DNA of 18,885 bases from Clostridiales bacterium. Lineage in GTDB: Bacteria > Bacillota > Clostridia > Oscillospirales > Oscillospiraceae. Under the pieces are notes generated by a model, which was not told the origin of the DNA, searched no databases, and worked only from the letters and a program-made list of their open reading frames with translations. Numbering within the stretch: position 1 is the stretch's first letter; the number at the start of each line of letters is the position of its first letter. Positions 7,432-16,561 of the stretch are shown piece by piece. The stretch is from positions 1-18,885 of the forward strand of contig SFHJ01000035.1 in assembly GCA_004555655.1 (NCBI GenBank), written 5' to 3'. The translations under genes were made by a program, and so were the position numbers.

Positions 7432-9522
7432 CTACGTCCGGCCGGTCAAAGCCGTGATCAGCAGGTTCGGCAGCAGCCACAAAACGGCCAGCAGAAATAC
7501 GTTGAGTGCAGACGCGGCCTGCACCGAACCGATAAATGCCAGGAAAAACAGCATCAGCGCGCCAAACGCGCCGCCTACAAGCGAGATCACCATGCTGCCC
7601 ACCGCCGACGCATGCAGCGAGCGCGCGCCCACCACGGCTGCGATAAAGCTGGAAAAACCTCCGCGCACCATGAGCGCGCCCTGTTTGCCGCTCTTCGCCG
7701 CCTCCGGCGAGGAGAGTCTTGCACGCTCTTCAACCGTGGGAAATTCGATGCGGTCGGGCGAGATTTTGTAGCGCTGCTTGACAAACTGCGGCGTAATCAT
7801 GAAATCGCGCGTGGCAAGAATCGGCAGAAGCCCCTTCGTCCTCGTCGCTGCAAGCAGGCTGTTGCGCGCAGCGGCCGCCGGAGCATAGGTCAGAGCAAAC
7901 ACGGCGGCAAGCTCGGAGTTGATCGACAGGTATACCGCCTGCTTGAGTCTGGTGCCTTCCGGCATGCGCACCTTCATGAGCTTCATGAACGCCAGCGAGC
8001 CCATCAGAATCACGTCACCGCGGATCTCGGCGCCGAGTCCTCCGCCCTCATAGCGGCGGAAGGTGTCGACACTGTAGTGCCGGCCGTTCTGGCTCTGCAT
8101 CATTTCCTCAAACAAGGGCGCAAGACCGCTTCCGGCGCTGGCCACCACGGCCGCGCCGTAGCCGATGATCTGGCTGGCGCTGCGGTCGGAGTAGATTTTC
8201 ATGCCGTTGAGCGTGACATTCTGCGTCGGGAACAGGTCGGTATCCTCCACGGCCACGCCGCATTCACCGCTCATCGTTCTCGCGCCGTACCAGCCCGCCA
8301 GCGCGCACCCGGCGCGGATGAGCCGTTTGGAGAGTGCAGCAAACGGCCGCGCGTAGGCAATGAGCACGCCCGTGGGGAATCCAGCCAGCAGCATTGCGCT
8401 CCACGCCCATAAAAACGTCTGCCCGCTCTGAAAGGTCGTCAGCAGCGACGCCGCCAGCGTCAACCCGGCAAGAAGCGTCGTATAGACGCGCATCACGCGC
8501 CTGGTGGCGTCGGGGATCTCCAGCTTCTCGGCAAACGAGTCGCGTTCGCCCGGCGCGCGGAAAATACAGTCGCGGCCGTGCCACGCCTTCTCCTCGCGCA
8601 CTGCCGCCACGGGCGATGGCATGCTGCACACGGCCTTCATCGTCTTGCGCTTGGCGTTCATCAAAAGCTGCCGCCCCCAGAGCGCGACGGTCAGCTCCAG
8701 CGAAACTGCCGCGCAGAACGGCACGCGCCCGGCCGCAATGGCAAAGCACGCATCCGCAGCCGTGACGAGCGCGGCCAGAAGCAGAAGCCCCTCGCTCTCC
8801 GGCCGGAGCCTCATCCACTGCCGCAGGCCCGCAAGCAGCACGTCATACGCCAGGCACATGCCGGCCAGCATCGCCGCCAGCATCCCCGCAGAAAACGCGC
8901 GCGCGTGCGCCGTGAGATCGATGCCGCCGACCCGCACGCTGGCAAAAACCAGCATTGCAGCCGTGCCGAGACAGGCCAGCAGCGACAAAATAAGACGCAG
9001 CCGGATGCTCGAGCGCTTGCAGTAGGCCGCATATGCCTCCTCCGCCGAGGCGTAGATGACGTCGGGCTGCTCCTGGCGGCGGCGCAGCTTTTTCTGCTCG
9101 CGCTTCTGGTAGCGTTCAAGCCGGCGCTGCTGCGCGGCGGCTTTTCTGCGCGTCCGTGCCGCCCGTTTGCGCTGCGCGCTGTCGTCCGGCTCCGGAGCGA
9201 TGGGTTCCGCCTCGCCCTTGTAGCTCCAGATCTTGACGGGCTGGTCCTCGGGTTCCGGCTGCGCGACGGGCGTGAAACGGATGGTATCGCCCGAGAGCCC
9301 CGGCTGCGCGGACGGTTCGGGCCCGGCCTGCTGTTCAGGCGGCCAGACGCGCGGCGGCTCCGCCGGAGTCTGCGGCTCTGCTTCTGGTTCGGCAGGCGTT
9401 TCCCGCTTGCTCCAGCCGCCGAACTCGTTCATGATGTCCTCAAGCGAGTATTCCGGCTCCTGCTGCGCAGAAGCGGGATCGATATGAACTTGTTGTTCCT
9501 GCTCCTGCGGTTTTTCCTTCAT
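7432..9522 (-). CDS. Degenerate P1B-type ATPase-like membrane protein, predicted catalytically inactive
   Basis: 696 residues. Residues 1-115 are an acidic, Pro/Gln-rich tail with one conserved-looking motif (EYSLEDIMNEFGGW, 24-37); 116-151 are strongly basic. About eight membrane spans follow: ~172-196, 206-232, 243-263, 268-288, 344-364, 369-390, 645-668 and 672-692. This 4+2+2 layout is that of P1B ATPases, and the loops resemble a shortened A domain (289-343) and N/P domains (395-640), including FRRYEGGGLGAEIRG (488-502), like the GxGv loop of N domains. Catalytic motifs are gone: DKTGT is EDTDL (426-430), TGE is absent, TGD is TRD (571-573), GDGxND is RGGFSS (620-625), and CPC is FPT (382-384). 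There are no internal stops or frameshifts. Metal or ATP-driven transport is unlikely; a scaffold or sensor role is a guess. The start has GAGGAT upstream. It lies 90 bases after rlmB. Confidence 0.72.
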   Translation of the reverse strand: MKEKPQEQEQQVHIDPASAQQEPEYSLEDIMNEFGGWSKRETPAEPEAEPQTPAEPPRVWPPEQQAGPEPSAQPGLSGDTIRFTPVAQPEPEDQPVKIWSYKGEAEPIAPEPDDSAQRKRAARTRRKAAAQQRRLERYQKREQKKLRRRQEQPDVIYASAEEAYAAYCKRSSIRLRLILSLLACLGTAAMLVFASVRVGGIDLTAHARAFSAGMLAAMLAGMCLAYDVLLAGLRQWMRLRPESEGLLLLAALVTAADACFAIAAGRVPFCAAVSLELTVALWGRQLLMNAKRKTMKAVCSMPSPVAAVREEKAWHGRDCIFRAPGERDSFAEKLEIPDATRRVMRVYTTLLAGLTLAASLLTTFQSGQTFLWAWSAMLLAGFPTGVLIAYARPFAALSKRLIRAGCALAGWYGARTMSGECGVAVEDTDLFPTQNVTLNGMKIYSDRSASQIIGYGAAVVASAGSGLAPLFEEMMQSQNGRHYSVDTFRRYEGGGLGAEIRGDVILMGSLAFMKLMKVRMPEGTRLKQAVYLSINSELAAVFALTYAPAAAARNSLLAATRTKGLLPILATRDFMITPQFVKQRYKISPDRIEFPTVEERARLSSPEAAKSGKQGALMVRGGFSSFIAAVVGARSLHASAVGSMVISLVGGAFGALMLFFLAFIGSVQAASALNVFLLAVLWLLPNLLITALTGRT

Positions 9523-9541
9523 TGTGTATCCTCACAGTGTC

Positions 9542-9586
9542 GGGGCAATTCCGCTGCCCCGCAGCGTTCCGCGCCGGCAGGCGCGG
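9542..9586 (-). other. Two hairpins in the rlmB to ATPase-like gene gap
   Basis: Stems 9542-9547/9555-9560 (GGGGCA/TGCCCC) and 9569-9575/9580-9586 (CCGCGCC/GGCGCGG, 4-base loop) fill the 90-base gap after rlmB on the minus strand. No T-run follows, so they are not classic terminators. They could be RNA processing or partial termination signals, or chance in GC-rich DNA. Confidence 0.35.
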
Positions 9587-9612
9587 ATCAGATTGCCGGT
9601 TGTTTTTCACAG

Positions 9613-10431
9613 TTATCCGCGCTGGCGGCGGGCCTCATAGAGCAAAATCGCCGCAGCAGCCGAAGCGTTCAGGGATGAGATCCGGCCCTTCATGGGAATA
9701 CTGAGCTTGAGGTCGCAGTTTTCCGCCACAAGGCGGCTCATGCCGTCTCCCTCGTTGCCGATCACGATGGCGCTCGGCCCCGTGAGATCGGTTTTGTACA
9801 GCTGCGCGTCTGCGCCGGCAGCCGTGCCGTAGACCCACACGCCGCGCGATTTGAGCTCCTGAATGGCAGCGGTGATATTGGCTACGCGCGCCACGGGCAT
9901 ATACTCGATCGCGCCCGCCGAGGCCTTGCCGACCACAGCCGTGAGCCCCACGCTTCTGCGCTTGGGGATGATGACGCCGTGCGCGCCGGCGCATTCGGCC
10001 GTGCGCATAATTGCGCCGAGATTGTGCGGATCTGACAGCTCGTCACAGATGACGATGAGCGGCGGCTCGCCGCTTTCAGCAGCTTTTTCAAAAATATCGT
10101 CGATGGTGGCGTAGCTGTGCGCTGCCACGACCGCGATCACGCCCTGATGCGCGCCCGTGGCGCTCATCTGATCGAGCTTTCTGCGGTCGGTCGGTACGAC
10201 GACCGCGCCCGCCTGCTTTGCCATGGCGGCAAGACGTGCCAGCGCCCGGTCGGTATCGCCCTCGGCCACAAACACCTTATCGATCGTCCGCCCGCTTGCA
10301 AGCGCCTCGGTCAGCGCGTTTCTGCCCTCGAGCAGGTTTTCCGCCAGCGCGGCATCGGATGCGCGCTCGTTTCTGCGCCGGTCGCCGCCGCGCGGCGCGC
10401 GGAGCGGGCGGGAATTGTTTCGGTTATCCAT
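9613..10431 (-). CDS. rlmB: 23S rRNA (guanosine-2'-O-)-methyltransferase RlmB (SpoU/TrmH family)
   Basis: 272 residues from the ATG at 10431, which has GGAG 7 bases upstream; an in-frame ATG at 10476 has no such site. RlmB methylates the 2'-O of a conserved guanosine (G2251 in E. coli numbering) in the peptidyl-transferase loop, using SAM. Residues 1-30 are a basic, disordered tail. Residues 31-105 are the SpoU substrate-binding domain (LLEGRNALTEAL, GAHQGVIAVV). Residues 122-272 are the SPOUT knot with motif 1 (DPHNLGAIMRTAE, N137 and R143), motif 2 (IVIGNEGDGMS, 222-232) and motif 3 (SIPMKGRISSLNAS, 244-257). It has its own promoter and may be co-transcribed with the ATPase-like gene downstream. 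TrmH-type tRNA activity is less likely given the domain layout. Confidence 0.95.
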   Translation of the reverse strand: MDNRNNSRPLRAPRGGDRRRNERASDAALAENLLEGRNALTEALASGRTIDKVFVAEGDTDRALARLAAMAKQAGAVVVPTDRRKLDQMSATGAHQGVIAVVAAHSYATIDDIFEKAAESGEPPLIVICDELSDPHNLGAIMRTAECAGAHGVIIPKRRSVGLTAVVGKASAGAIEYMPVARVANITAAIQELKSRGVWVYGTAAGADAQLYKTDLTGPSAIVIGNEGDGMSRLVAENCDLKLSIPMKGRISSLNASAAAAILLYEARRQRG

Positions 10432-10510
10432 TTTGATTCTCCAGTTTCCGTATATTTCCATATATCGCCGCTTCATACAGACGCAGCGTGTCTATTCTAT
10501 ACCATTTTGC

Positions 10511-10539
10511 ATTATAGCAGGTATTGACCTTGGAAACAA
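10511..10539 (-). promoter_or_regulatory. Predicted promoter for rlmB
   Basis: On the minus strand: TTGTTT (-35), a 17-base spacer and a perfect TATAAT (-10) preceded by TGC, an extended -10 element. It sits 80 bases upstream of the rlmB start and diverges from the ftsH promoter. Confidence 0.75.
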
Positions 10540-10594
10540 CCCGGAACCATGCGTAAATTCACAGAAAATTTACCGGATGTACACTCGGTAATTC

Positions 10595-10623
10595 TTGTAA
10601 AAGCAGACCGCCTGTGATAAGAT
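10595..10623 (+). promoter_or_regulatory. Predicted promoter for ftsH
   Basis: TTGTAA (-35), a 17-base spacer and TAAGAT (-10) with an upstream TGA (extended -10). The -10 box overlaps the in-frame ATG at 10622, so that codon could not lie in this transcript. This supports the TTG start at 10685. Confidence 0.6.
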
Positions 10624-10632
10624 GTTCACGCT

Positions 10633-10658
10633 GAAAAACCACGGCTTTGCCGTTTTTC
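10633..10658 (+). other. Stem-loop in the ftsH leader
   Basis: GAAAAACC-ACGGC-TTT-GCCGT-TTTTC forms a 5 bp GC stem with an outer A/T stem across a two-base bulge. It ends about 14 bases before the ribosome binding site at 10673-10678. Its right arm carries five T, so it could act as a weak attenuator or as an mRNA-stability hairpin. Confidence 0.4.
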
Positions 10659-10684
10659 ATTTGCGCAGAAAGAAGGTGCATTCC

Positions 10685-12658
<1,974 letters not shown>

Positions 12659-12665
12659 TATCCAC

Positions 12666-12697
12666 CTGCGCGCGGAACGCTCCGCGCGCAGCGTTTT
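12666..12697 (+). terminator. Weak terminator or hairpin between ftsH and the MscS gene
   Basis: A perfect 11 bp GC stem (12666-12676/12681-12691) with loop ACGC is followed by CGTTTT. The T-run is short, so it probably stops only part of the ftsH transcripts and lets some reach the channel gene. Confidence 0.6.
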
Positions 12698-12722
12698 CTG
12701 AAAAAAATGGAAGGAGCTGCCC

Positions 12723-13550
12723 ATGATGCATCCGCTTCTGGCCGCAGCGGTCGACATGCAGAGCGTTGCCGACATGCTGCCGGAAAATCTGACGCTGGAA
12801 AAGATTCTCTACACGCTGGTTCTGTTTCTCGTCTGCTGCCTGCTCGTCAAGCTTCTGATGCGCGCGACAAGCCGCATTCTTGAACGCTCGCGGCTTGACA
12901 AGCGCCTGCATACAGCCATTCGCTCAGCCGTCAAGGCCGTGCTGGTATTCATCGCCGTCATCGTGCTGGCCGAGGCGATCGGCATCAACACCAGTTCCCT
13001 GCTGGCGATTCTGAGTGTGGCAGGTCTTGCCGTGTCGCTGTCGATTCAGGATTCTCTGTCGAATCTGGCAAGCGCCATCATGATACTCACAGCCAAGCCC
13101 TTCAAGATCGGCGATTTTATCGAGGTCAAGGGCAAATCCGGCACCGTCGAGCAGACCGGCATCATTTATACCATCATCCTCACGCCGGATAACCAGCGCA
13201 TCCACATTCCCAACAGCCAGATCACCTCGAACGAGATCACAAATTTCACTGCCGTCGGCAGGCGTCGCGTGGAGATCAATATCTCCGCCAGCTACGACGC
13301 GCCCGTTGAGGCGGTCAAGGCCGCGCTTCTGCAGGCGGCCGCGCACCCGAAGCTGCTGCCGGACGAGCCGGTGTTCGCGCGTGTGAGCAAATACGCCGAC
13401 AGCGCAGTTGAATATACGCTGCGCTTCTGGACAAAGCCCGAGGACTTCTGGGACACGTACTATGACGTGCTCGAGGCCTGCAAACGCGCGTTCGACGACG
13501 CGGGTATCGAGATGACATACCCGCACCTCAACGTGCATACCGCCACATAA
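12723..13550 (+). CDS. Small-conductance mechanosensitive channel, MscS family
   Basis: 275 residues, close to E. coli MscS. The channel opens under membrane tension to release solutes on osmotic downshock. Three membrane spans: ~26-48, ~65-86 and the pore helix ~91-122, where alternating small residues (ILSVAGLAVSLSIQDSLSNLAS) match TM3. After it come PFKIGDFIEV (126-135) and G-TVEQTGIIYT, the start of the beta domain, then IPNSQITSNEITNF, and the C-terminal alpha/beta domain that forms the cytoplasmic cage. The start at 12723 has AAGGAG 6 bases upstream; a second ATG follows at 12726. It may share the ftsH transcript across the weak hairpin, and it ends in a strong terminator. Confidence 0.94.
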   Translation: MMHPLLAAAVDMQSVADMLPENLTLEKILYTLVLFLVCCLLVKLLMRATSRILERSRLDKRLHTAIRSAVKAVLVFIAVIVLAEAIGINTSSLLAILSVAGLAVSLSIQDSLSNLASAIMILTAKPFKIGDFIEVKGKSGTVEQTGIIYTIILTPDNQRIHIPNSQITSNEITNFTAVGRRRVEINISASYDAPVEAVKAALLQAAAHPKLLPDEPVFARVSKYADSAVEYTLRFWTKPEDFWDTYYDVLEACKRAFDDAGIEMTYPHLNVHTAT

Positions 13551-13564
13551 ATATCATTTCCGCA

Positions 13565-13601
13565 GCCGAATCCCGGACTCGCTCCGGGGTTCGGCTTTTT
13601 T
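13565..13601 (+). terminator. Intrinsic terminator after the MscS gene
   Basis: A 13-pair stem (13565-13577/13583-13595, one G-U wobble) with a 5-base loop is followed by six T. It separates the ftsH-MscS unit from the CODH/ACS operon. Confidence 0.93.
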
Positions 13602-13656
13602 CACAGTTTTACGCGCTTCGATTCTACGTGCTTCGATATTTTGCACGCTGCCGCGG

Positions 13657-13685
13657 TTGACATTCCGCCTGCCGCTTGGTAGAAT
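13657..13685 (+). promoter_or_regulatory. Predicted promoter of the cooS-cooC-acsB operon
   Basis: A perfect TTGACA (-35), a 17-base spacer and TAGAAT (-10, five of six) preceded by TGG (extended -10). This is among the strongest-looking promoters in the window, as expected for a core energy pathway. Transcription should start near 13692. Confidence 0.82.
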
Positions 13686-13691
13686 AAGCAC

Positions 13692-13849
13692 AAGCTGTAT
13701 TAGGTGTAGTTTGCCGTTTTTCAGGTTTCAGGCGGCGGCTGCGCCATTGGCTACTGCCGAGTTACATCCCGTTTTCCCCGAGCGGTGCTCGCGCGTACTG
13801 TAGTGCCGCTCAACGACCAGTAACATATTTTTAGGAGGATACATCATCG
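13692..13849 (+). promoter_or_regulatory. Long 5' leader of the CODH/ACS operon with a stem-loop
   Basis: About 155 bases lie between the predicted transcription start and the cooS ATG. I see a 10-pair stem (13780-13789/13802-13811, two G-U wobbles) ending about 20 bases before the AGGAGG at 13833-13838. I recognise no known riboswitch; the conserved cobalamin-riboswitch box is not apparent. No T-run follows the stem, so any control would act on translation or RNA stability. No credible leader peptide was found. Confidence 0.35.
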
Positions 13850-15748
13850 ATGGATTGGGATCGCTTAATCACAATTGAACAGATGGAAGAAGCGACGAAC
13901 GCCTTGCTTGAAACCGGCAAGAAGGTCGGCGCCGACTCCTGGCAGCAGCGTGTCAAGAATCAGACGCCGCACTGCGGCTTCGGCGAAGCTGGTACCTGCT
14001 GCCGTATTTGCTCCATGGGCCCGTGCCGCATCACCCCGAAGTCTCCGCGCGGCATCTGCGGTTGCGACGTGCACGGTATTGTCGGCAGAAACTATCTGCG
14101 CTTTACCGCAGGCGGCGCCGCGACGCACTCCGACCACGGCCGTCAGATCTGCCACACGTTGTATCAGACGAAAGAGGGCGGCGCATATCAGGTCAAGGAC
14201 CCCGAAAAGCTCAAGCGCATCGCAGGCGAATGGGGTATTGAGACCGAGGGCAAGGACATCTATGATCTGGCGCATGAAGTCGCGGAAACCGGCCTTCTGG
14301 AATATGGCAAGCCGTTCGGCACGCAGCGCTTTTTGAAGCGCGCTCCCGAGCACACGCAGAAGCTGTGGCATGACGCCGGCATCGAGCCGCGTGCGATCGA
14401 CCGCGAGGTCTCTCAGTCGCTGCATATGACCCATATGGGCTGCTCGTCTCTGCCCGAAGCGCTTATCAAGCAGTCGCTGCGCGCGGGTCTGTCTGACGGC
14501 TGGGGCGGCTCGATGATGGGCACCGAGTTCTCCGACGTGCTGTTCGGCACGCCGAAGCCCGTTGACACCGAGGCCAACATCGGCGTCATGGAAAAGGATA
14601 TGGTCAACATCATCGTCCATGGCCACGATCCGTCGCTGTCTGAGATGATCGTTTTCTATGCCAACGATCCCGAGATGATCGCGCTGGCCAAGTCCGTCGG
14701 CGCCAAGGGCATCAACATTGCCGGCGTCTGCTGCACCGGCAACGAAGTCGCCATGCGTCAGGGCATCCCCATGGCCGGCAACTTCCTGCAGCAGGAGAAC
14801 GTCGTTCTCACCGGCGCGTGCGAAGCTATCGTCGTCGACGTGCAGTGCATCTTCCCGGCGCTTGGCCCGCTCAGCAAGTGCTTCCATACCAAGTTCGTCA
14901 CCACCTCCCCCATCGCCCGCATGCCCGACTCCGACTACATTGAGTTCAGCGAGGCCACTGCGGCTGAGAACGCCAAGGCGATTGTGAAGATGGCGGTCGA
15001 AAACTTCAAAAACCGCAAGCCCGAGCTTGTCAATATCCCGAACCTCAAGACCAAGGCCCGCGTGGGCTACTCGGTCGAGGCCATCAAGAAAGAGCTCGAC
15101 GGCGTCTGCAATACCCATGTTGATGAATTCGGCACGCTGAAGCCGCTGGCCGACGTCGTCAAGGCGGGCGTTCTGCGCGGTGCTGTAGCCATGGTCGGCT
15201 GCAACAACCCCAAGGTTCGTCCCGACACCGCGCACATTGAGCTGATGAAGAAGCTCCTCAAGAATGATATCATCGTCGTCGTTTCCGGCTGCTCGGCGCA
15301 GGCTGCCGCCAAGGCCGGCCTCATGGACCCCGCGGCCAAGGAGTACTGCGGCGAGGGTCTCAAGCGCGTGTGTGAGCTGGTCGGCATTCCGCCCGTTCTG
15401 CACATGGGCTCGTGCGTGGATATCTCCCGTATGATGATTCTGGCCTCTGATCTTGCCAATGACTGGGGCTGCAACATTTCCCAGCTCCCGCTGTGCGGCT
15501 GCGCGCCCGAGTGGATGAGCGAAAAGGCCGTCTCCATCGGCAACTACGTCGTGGCGACCGGCATTGAAACGTATCTGGGCGTCGACCCGTATTCCAAGGG
15601 CTCGAGCCAGATCACCGAGCTGCTGCAGGGCGAGACTGGCTGTAAAGAGTGGGTCGAGGCGCATTTCGTCGTCGAGACCGACATCGAAAAGCTGGGTGAC
15701 CGCATGATCGAGTCGATCGAAGCGAAGCGTCAGGCGCTCGGCATCTGA
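13850..15748 (+). CDS. cooS: Anaerobic (Ni-Fe) carbon monoxide dehydrogenase catalytic subunit
   Basis: 632 residues, the normal CooS/AcsA length. It interconverts CO2 and CO; with AcsB next door it most likely supplies CO to acetyl-CoA synthase. Cluster ligands are all present: C42 and C50 (D cluster), C51, C54, C59 and C70 (B cluster), and for the Ni-Fe C cluster H259 (VHGHDP), C295 (GVCCTGNE), C333 (VQCIFP), C451 (VGCNN), C481 (SGCSAQ) and C522 (GSCVD). K559 (SEKAVS) and the acid-base His-rich stretch near 93-102 (HSDHGRQICH) are also visible. The start at 13850 has AGGAGG 11 bases upstream and is the first gene of the operon. The protein is cytoplasmic and dimeric by family. The acsA name is equally apt, given the adjacent acsB. 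Confidence 0.97.
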   Translation: MDWDRLITIEQMEEATNALLETGKKVGADSWQQRVKNQTPHCGFGEAGTCCRICSMGPCRITPKSPRGICGCDVHGIVGRNYLRFTAGGAATHSDHGRQICHTLYQTKEGGAYQVKDPEKLKRIAGEWGIETEGKDIYDLAHEVAETGLLEYGKPFGTQRFLKRAPEHTQKLWHDAGIEPRAIDREVSQSLHMTHMGCSSLPEALIKQSLRAGLSDGWGGSMMGTEFSDVLFGTPKPVDTEANIGVMEKDMVNIIVHGHDPSLSEMIVFYANDPEMIALAKSVGAKGINIAGVCCTGNEVAMRQGIPMAGNFLQQENVVLTGACEAIVVDVQCIFPALGPLSKCFHTKFVTTSPIARMPDSDYIEFSEATAAENAKAIVKMAVENFKNRKPELVNIPNLKTKARVGYSVEAIKKELDGVCNTHVDEFGTLKPLADVVKAGVLRGAVAMVGCNNPKVRPDTAHIELMKKLLKNDIIVVVSGCSAQAAAKAGLMDPAAKEYCGEGLKRVCELVGIPPVLHMGSCVDISRMMILASDLANDWGCNISQLPLCGCAPEWMSEKAVSIGNYVVATGIETYLGVDPYSKGSSQITELLQGETGCKEWVEAHFVVETDIEKLGDRMIESIEAKRQALGI

Positions 15749-15770
15749 TTTCCTGCAAAGAAGGTCTTTT

Positions 15771-16544
15771 ATGAAAGTAGCGATCACCGGCAAAGGCGGC
15801 GTTGGCAAAACGACGCTTGCCTCCACACTTGCGCGGCTGTATGCCGACGAGGGGCGCACCGTTCTGGCAGCCGATGTCGACCCGGATGCAAATCTCGGTC
15901 TGGCGCTGGGCCTGAGCGAAGAAGAGGTCAACGCCATCGTCCCCGTTTCCAAAATGAAGTCGCTCGCCAAAGAGCGCACCGGCGCAAACGATCAGAACAG
16001 CTTCTATAAGCTCAATCCGCAGGTGTCCGACCTGCCGGATAAGCTGGCCAAGAATATCAACGGCGTGAAGCTGCTCGTCATGGGCACGGTCGACACGGGC
16101 GGTTCCGGCTGTGTGTGTCCCGAGCACGTGATGCTCAAGGCAATCCTCTCCAGCCTCGTCTTCCGCAAGGATGACGTGGTCATCATGGACATGGAGGCAG
16201 GACTGGAGCACCTCGGCCGCGGCACGGCCAGCATGATGGATGAGTTTATCGTCGTCATTGAGCCCGGCGCAAGAAGCGTGCAGACGTATGTGCGCATCAA
16301 GCAGCTTGCGCGTGATATCGGCGTCACGCGTGTGCGCGTGGTTGCCAACAAGGTGCGTGACGAGTCCGACCGCGAATTTATCCGCAGCCGCATCCCGGAC
16401 GAGGATCTGCTGGGCTTTATCAGCTACAATCCCGGTGTCATCGACGCCGACCGCAAAGGCCTTTCTCCCTACGACTGCAGCCTTGAGGCGCTGAATGAGA
16501 TCCGCGCGATCAAGGCAACCATCGACGCGCAAGAACGAATCTGA
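15771..16544 (+). CDS. cooC: CO dehydrogenase nickel-insertion ATPase CooC (AcsF-like)
   Basis: 257 residues, a MinD/ParA-like (SIMIBI) P-loop ATPase. It binds nickel and drives its insertion into the C cluster of CODH, or the A cluster of ACS in the AcsF subtype. The deviant Walker A GKGGVGKTT lies at 7-15, ADVDPDANLG at 34-43, and the Cys pair CVC at 114-116, which binds metal across the dimer, is followed by PEH. VIMDMEAGLEHLGRG is the Walker B/switch II region. It starts 22 bases after cooS, with AAGAAGG 6 bases upstream, and its stop is followed almost at once by the acsB ribosome binding site. The position between cooS and acsB fits either maturation target, and sequence alone does not decide it. 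Confidence 0.95.
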   Translation: MKVAITGKGGVGKTTLASTLARLYADEGRTVLAADVDPDANLGLALGLSEEEVNAIVPVSKMKSLAKERTGANDQNSFYKLNPQVSDLPDKLAKNINGVKLLVMGTVDTGGSGCVCPEHVMLKAILSSLVFRKDDVVIMDMEAGLEHLGRGTASMMDEFIVVIEPGARSVQTYVRIKQLARDIGVTRVRVVANKVRDESDREFIRSRIPDEDLLGFISYNPGVIDADRKGLSPYDCSLEALNEIRAIKATIDAQERI

Positions 16545-16561
16545 AAGGAATGAATCAAAAA

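Noticed and set aside
8264..8818. A frameshifted or second gene inside the pseudo-ATPase
   Set aside because: The 696-codon frame is continuous and its membrane-span pattern is coherent. The overlapping frames are shadows.
13692..13849. Cobalamin riboswitch in the cooS leader
   Set aside because: It would suit the pathway, but I could not find the conserved cobalamin box or a matching multi-helix fold.
13865..15979. 704-codon minus-strand frame opposite cooS and cooC (and a 735-codon one opposite acsB, 16568-18775)
   Set aside because: The sense genes have complete catalytic motifs. The antisense products show no recognisable domain and have shadow-type composition.
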